Shown: positions 13,967 to 17,359 of the stretch, in pieces
Layout: every line of letters begins with the position of its first letter
Numbering within the stretch: the stretch's first letter is position 1
Origin: Defluviitaleaceae bacterium
Lineage (GTDB): Bacteria; Bacillota_A; Clostridia; Lachnospirales; WQUN01
Direction: 5' to 3'
Length of the DNA stretch: 17,359 nt
NCBI GenBank assembly: GCA_009779525.1
Contig: WREB01000003.1
Location: 1-17,359, forward strand
Program-made: the position numbers and the translations under genes
The notes under the pieces: generated by a model
What the model saw: only the letters and a program-made list of their open reading frames with translations
Databases searched by the model: none
What the model was told of the DNA's origin: nothing

Positions 13967-15154
13967 ATGAACAGATACCGTTCGATTCTGATAATCGCAT
14001 CGTTTTTATTAGCGCTTTTCCTGTCCGGCTGCGGCGGCGCCGAAACGCCGCAGCCAAACGCGACCCCCGAGGCGCCGCCATCACCGACCCAATCCGCCGA
14101 TTACGAAGCGATCGCCGCGCCGGACGATGCTCCAACAAGCGAGCCTGCTTGGCCCGAAGACGAGCCGGACATCGCGGCCGAAACTATCGAGCGGCCTGAA
14201 AACCTGTTCACGAGGACGTACCCGGACTTTTATGAAAACGACCTGCTCGAGCTGGCGAGCTGGAGGCTCGGCGGCGACGAGGAAAACCCTAACCTGACCG
14301 TCGAATGGGACGGCGCGCGCCCGGGCGGTGAAAGCTTCACGCTTCGCCTCGGCAGCCGCAGCGGCGAAAAGGAGCACATAATAATACCGATGGCCGAGGT
14401 GCTGGCGCACCACGGGCCGGGCTACTACTACCTCGAGTATTACGCGAAATCGGCCGCGCCCCAAACGCTGCTCTACGAAATGCTCGGCGGCTCGACCGGC
14501 GCGGGCTGGTACTGGCGCTGGGGCCGCGCCGCGGATATTAACGACCGGGGTTATACAAGGCGCGGCACGGTGTTTAACCTCAACTACCGGGGCACGTTCA
14601 CCTACTACGGGCTCTACATCGAGGGCTTCACCGAAGACGTTTGGCTGGACGGGCTTTCATTCTATTGGATGGGGATTGGCGACGACGATTTTCTGTTGAT
14701 TAACCCGGACTTCGAGGAAACCAACATGCGGCGCGTCGAGCCCGAAACCGTCGTCCGCTACAAAAGCAACAACGGCGCGGACGTCGTCGACGCGTGGCGC
14801 GTGCCCGACGGGTCGCTTGAGTTTGACGTGACCGAGGCGCTAAAGGAAGCCGGGAGCGGCGAGTACTACGCGGTGGCGGTCGTTTGCATAAACGGCGAGG
14901 AGACCAAGCCCGCGACGCTGTCCATAATTTATGCCGACGACGAGGGCGAAAAAACCGAGACGGTCGATTTCGAAATACAGACCAAATACCCGAACAAGGG
15001 CGACTACTACGACATGAACTACAAGGACCACGGCGGCTTCTTTGATATCGTGATCGTCGGGACGCTTAAGTCGGCTTCGCTCGTGCTTGAGTGCCATGGA
15101 GACGATCCGGAGTTTTTGATCGGGGACATGCGGTTGGTCAGGATGCCGTTTTAA
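13967..15154 (+). CDS. Lipoprotein of unknown function with two jelly-roll-like domains
   Basis: A 395-residue protein with a clear lipoprotein signal (hydrophobic 6-20, lipobox LSGC, Cys22). A disordered Pro/Glu/Ala-rich linker runs to about residue 75. An N-terminal region (about 80-235) is rich in aromatic strands (YYYLEYYAKSA, GWYWRWGR, YYGLYIEGF, VWLDGLSFYWMG). A second region (about 245-395, starting LLINPDFEE) ends FLIGDMRLVRM. Both look like beta-sandwich carbohydrate-binding folds ('extra strand and terminal D.L.F'), similar in style to the C-terminal modules of the GH31 protein. I recognise no catalytic motif. AAGGGAG lies eight to fourteen bases before the ATG. It ends just before a terminator and may be the last gene of the promoter-12980 operon. 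The binding function is inferred from strand patterns only. Confidence 0.7.
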   Translation: MNRYRSILIIASFLLALFLSGCGGAETPQPNATPEAPPSPTQSADYEAIAAPDDAPTSEPAWPEDEPDIAAETIERPENLFTRTYPDFYENDLLELASWRLGGDEENPNLTVEWDGARPGGESFTLRLGSRSGEKEHIIIPMAEVLAHHGPGYYYLEYYAKSAAPQTLLYEMLGGSTGAGWYWRWGRAADINDRGYTRRGTVFNLNYRGTFTYYGLYIEGFTEDVWLDGLSFYWMGIGDDDFLLINPDFEETNMRRVEPETVVRYKSNNGADVVDAWRVPDGSLEFDVTEALKEAGSGEYYAVAVVCINGEETKPATLSIIYADDEGEKTETVDFEIQTKYPNKGDYYDMNYKDHGGFFDIVIVGTLKSASLVLECHGDDPEFLIGDMRLVRMPF

Positions 15155-15156
15155 TT

Positions 15157-15180
15157 AAAACTGCGGCTGCCCGCGTTTTT
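15157..15180 (+). terminator. Rho-independent terminator after the lipoprotein gene
   Basis: AAAAC (bulged T) GCGG pairs with CCGC GTTTT across loop CTGC, and T5 overlaps the 3' arm. The stem is short but GC-rich at its tip, and it starts two bases after the stop codon. Confidence 0.6.
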
Positions 15181-15202
15181 AAACTGTATAAAATAGGTAA
15201 GG

Positions 15203-15212
15203 AAAACGTTTT
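15203..15212 (+). promoter_or_regulatory. Candidate LacI-type operator palindrome
   Basis: A perfect 10-base palindrome AAAACGTTTT with a central CG lies inside an imperfect 21-base inverted repeat (15196-15216, GGTAA...TTACC). It sits just downstream of a TATAAA (15187-15192) and 30 bases before the solute-binding-protein start. The position and centre fit LacI-family sugar regulators. No -35 box is visible. Confidence 0.35.
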
Positions 15213-15242
15213 TACCAATCCATTTAATTAAGTGGGAATACG

Positions 15243-17050
15243 ATGGCAAACCCTGCCCGCCCGAATAAATTATCCGTATTATTTTTATTGGCCGCGTCAT
15301 TAACCATAACTTTTTATATTTTTGGCTGCGGCGCGTCGGGCGAGCCCGGCGCGGCCAATAATGAAGACGCCGCGCCAAGCGCCGAAACTATAGCGACTGT
15401 CGATGAGCCTACGCCGAAAGAAGTCGCCGACTACGCCGACTACGGCGACATCGCCTCCGGCGAATTTGATTATTCGACGGAGTTTTTGCCGATCGTCTGG
15501 GGAATACATTCAATGAACAAGACTTCCCCCATCGCTTACCCGGATGCCAGTAAAATCGCGGAAACAATAAACAAACGCTTTAACGTCGGAATCGACACCC
15601 TACTGATAAGCTCATATGATTTTTTACCGTTAATGATCGAGGAGGGCCGCCTCCCCGACATTTTTTATAACCGCGGCATCAACCTAAGTGATTTGATAAA
15701 AAGCGGCGCGGTAAAAAAAGTCCCGTGGGATTTGATAAAAAAATACGCGCCGCGCTATTACGCGCTGCTTGGCCAAAAAAGGAAACGCCGGGCAAATACG
15801 AAAACCCGACGAACGAAGAAAACGCGTACAAGCTGCCGAACATCGTCTATCAGGGTGACGCGCTCGAGTATTATTCCGTCTACCGCTACGACTGGCTCGA
15901 CGAGATAGGATTCGCGCCGAAGGGCGAAGTGGTTGAGATCGGCGACAGGATCTACTTCACCGAAACGCCGTTTGACAGCTACGAGCTCGAGGCGATACTC
16001 GGGTTGTTCGCCGAAATGAAGGGCGGAAAAAGCAACCCCAATGTGCCAGTAAATACCAATTCGCTATACCAGCAGGCGATGGTGATTACGGGAAATTTGA
16101 TTTACGACAGCGCGAACCTCGACTCCCTGATGCGGATGTACGGGATCCGCTCGATCAACATGGAGCAGGACGGCGAGGCGGTGGCGTGGTTCGCGAGCTA
16201 CGCCTTTAAAAAATTCTTATCGTTTATGGCCGGCTTGGTTAAAAACGGAAGCTGCTTCGTCGAAAGCAGGCAATATTATACGCAAATATACATAAGCAGC
16301 TGCATTGTGGGCCGCGCAAGCATGCGGTTTGATTCGATGTTCGGCGAAAATAATTATTTGCCGGGCTACATCGAGAGCGCCCTCTTTCACGCCGACAACG
16401 CCGATATAAAATTTTTGCTGACCCCGCCCGAAATCGGCCCCGAAGGTAAGCAGGGGTCGATGCGCCCAAGGGCCGCCGGCGCGGTTGTAAATGATTACAT
16501 GTTTTTTCTCTTAAACGCGGATTTAACCGACGAAAAGCTAATCCGCATCCTGCAGATATTCGACGAAATTTCCTTCGATCCCGAGCTGTACGTGACAGTC
16601 AACCACGGCTTCGAAGGCGCCGACTTCGAATGGGGCGGCGCGCCCTACGATTCGGCGATCCTCCCTCATAAAAACACAATCGAACCCGTCGGGGTGTTTT
16701 CGACGTTTATCAAGGACGGAAACGCCGGAAGGGAAGCTTACCTGTACCCGTCGGACGTCCTTTATAAGTACGCGACGGGCCCGGGCGCGTCGCTTTACAA
16801 AGATCCGTATAAAACGGACCCGGAAGGCTTGTTCGAGGACGAGCGCAGGGCGCTAAGCGGGACATACCCGTTCGCGTCACTGACAAGCGCGAAGTGCTTG
16901 CAAAAAATTGCGGACGATTTCTACCGCGACGTGATCGCAGGGACAAAAGACGCGGAGCAAGACTGGGACGCCTATATGGACGCGCTTCGCGCGAACGGGC
17001 TCGATGTGTGGAACGAATTCTTCAACAAGCTGCCGGCGACCAATAAATAA
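15243..17050 (+). pseudogene. Extracellular solute-binding lipoprotein (sugar ABC type), interrupted by a -1 frameshift
   Basis: One gene in two frames. The first (from 15243) gives a lipoprotein signal with lipobox FGC (Cys29), an acidic linker, then DIASGEFDYSTEFLPIVWG, and is good to about 15772, after which it turns into a basic nonsense tail. The second frame takes over at the A6 run (15775-15780) with KKETPGKYENPTNEE and continues without a stop to 17050, with RYDWLDEIGF and a long binding-protein-like C-terminus. Restoring one A gives 602 residues, a normal length for large clostridial solute-binding proteins that deliver oligosaccharides to an ABC importer. No permease or ATPase is adjacent. 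The break could be a real mutation, an assembly error at the homopolymer, or slippage on A6; the downstream half has clean codon use, so decay, if any, is recent. The GTG at 15725 is not a real start. Confidence 0.8.
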
Positions 17051-17060
17051 AAGAAACGGT

Positions 17061-17359
17061 ATGATCGAATCTAATAAATATATATTTATCTGGCCGGTTA
17101 TTTTTTTGTTGTTTTTGGCGTCCGGCTGCGGCGCGCCGAAAGGACCAGTCGACGAAGGCAACGGCAGTTTCGAGCCGGGGCTTGACGCAAGCAGCGGCCA
17201 AAATCATTCGGGCGGCGGCTCGGCGGACCTTGATAACGTTAACAACGAATATGCCGACATCGCCTCAGGCGATTACGATTATACGTCGGAATTTTTGACG
17301 ATCGTCTGGGGCCTGCATTGGCTTAACCCAAACAGGGCGGTTATCTACCCTGCCAAAAG
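17061..17359 (+). CDS. Extracellular solute-binding lipoprotein, tandem paralog (3' end outside window)
   Basis: The frame from the ATG at 17061 is open to the last base (99 codons). It has a lipoprotein signal (hydrophobic about 8-20, lipobox ASGC, Cys23), a Gly/Ser/Asn-rich linker, then YADIASGDYDYTSEFLTIVWG, which matches the preceding gene's DIASGEFDYSTEFLPIVWG nearly residue by residue. It lies 10 bp after that gene's stop, with only a weak ribosome binding site (AAGAAACGG), so it may depend on translation from upstream. A tandem duplicate of the same binding-protein type; ligand unknown. Confidence 0.82.
   Translation, partial: MIESNKYIFIWPVIFLLFLASGCGAPKGPVDEGNGSFEPGLDASSGQNHSGGGSADLDNVNNEYADIASGDYDYTSEFLTIVWGLHWLNPNRAVIYPAK

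Noticed and set aside
15725..17050. Independent gene starting at GTG 15725
   Set aside because: The first 16 codons overlap good coding sequence of the other frame, there is no ribosome binding site or signal peptide, and the protein continues the lipoprotein from 15243 after the A6 run.

Overview
The window most likely comes from a GC-rich, low-GC-type Gram-positive relative (Bacillota, probably a Clostridia-class anaerobe). This is inferred from lipobox-carrying solute-binding lipoproteins, a YxeA-family protein beside a BcrA-like ABC transporter, a short clostridial-type PurC, a flagellar FliK-like gene, and tRNAs without an encoded CCA. No rRNA or marker gene fixes the taxon.

Layout. (1) 2-937 (+): 3' part of a FliK-like flagellar hook-length gene that starts before the window. 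(2) 947-4692 (-): a hybrid sensor histidine kinase followed by a ChvE/XylF-like sugar-binding lipoprotein, with no transporter permease or ATPase beside them, so the pair looks like a sugar-sensing unit. (3) 4738-5132: a minus-strand tRNA-Thr(CGT) and a plus-strand initiator tRNA-fMet(CAT), each with a recognisable promoter and terminator. (4) 5135-9187 (-): a 1350-residue lipoprotein GH31 alpha-glycosidase with three C-terminal jelly-roll-like modules and a terminal Listeria-Bacteroides (InlB-type) repeat. (5) 9365-11403 (+): a three-gene ABC export operon (ATPase, permease, YxeA-like protein). (6) 11404-11732: a gene-free, densely structured stretch ending in a strong hairpin and T-rich tract immediately before the ribosome binding site of (7) an OFA-family MFS transporter (11733-12983). 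(8) 12980-15180: a likely operon bounded by a good promoter and a terminator: a small basic conserved protein, purC (ATGA overlap), and a lipoprotein of unknown function. (9) 15243-17359: two tandem paralogous solute-binding lipoproteins, the first broken by a -1 frameshift at an A6 run and the second cut off by the window end.

The most notable signal is the leader of the MFS gene. Two sequence blocks (GCTTTAA and TCGGCAT) occur once upstream and again at or in the terminator stem, and a single central segment carries the complements of both. That is the logic of a transcription attenuator or riboswitch. I could not match it to a class I know, and the ligand is unknown.

Overall the region is biased to carbohydrate sensing, binding and hydrolysis at the cell surface (ChvE-like protein, kinase, GH31, several lipoproteins), mixed with housekeeping genes (tRNAs, purC).
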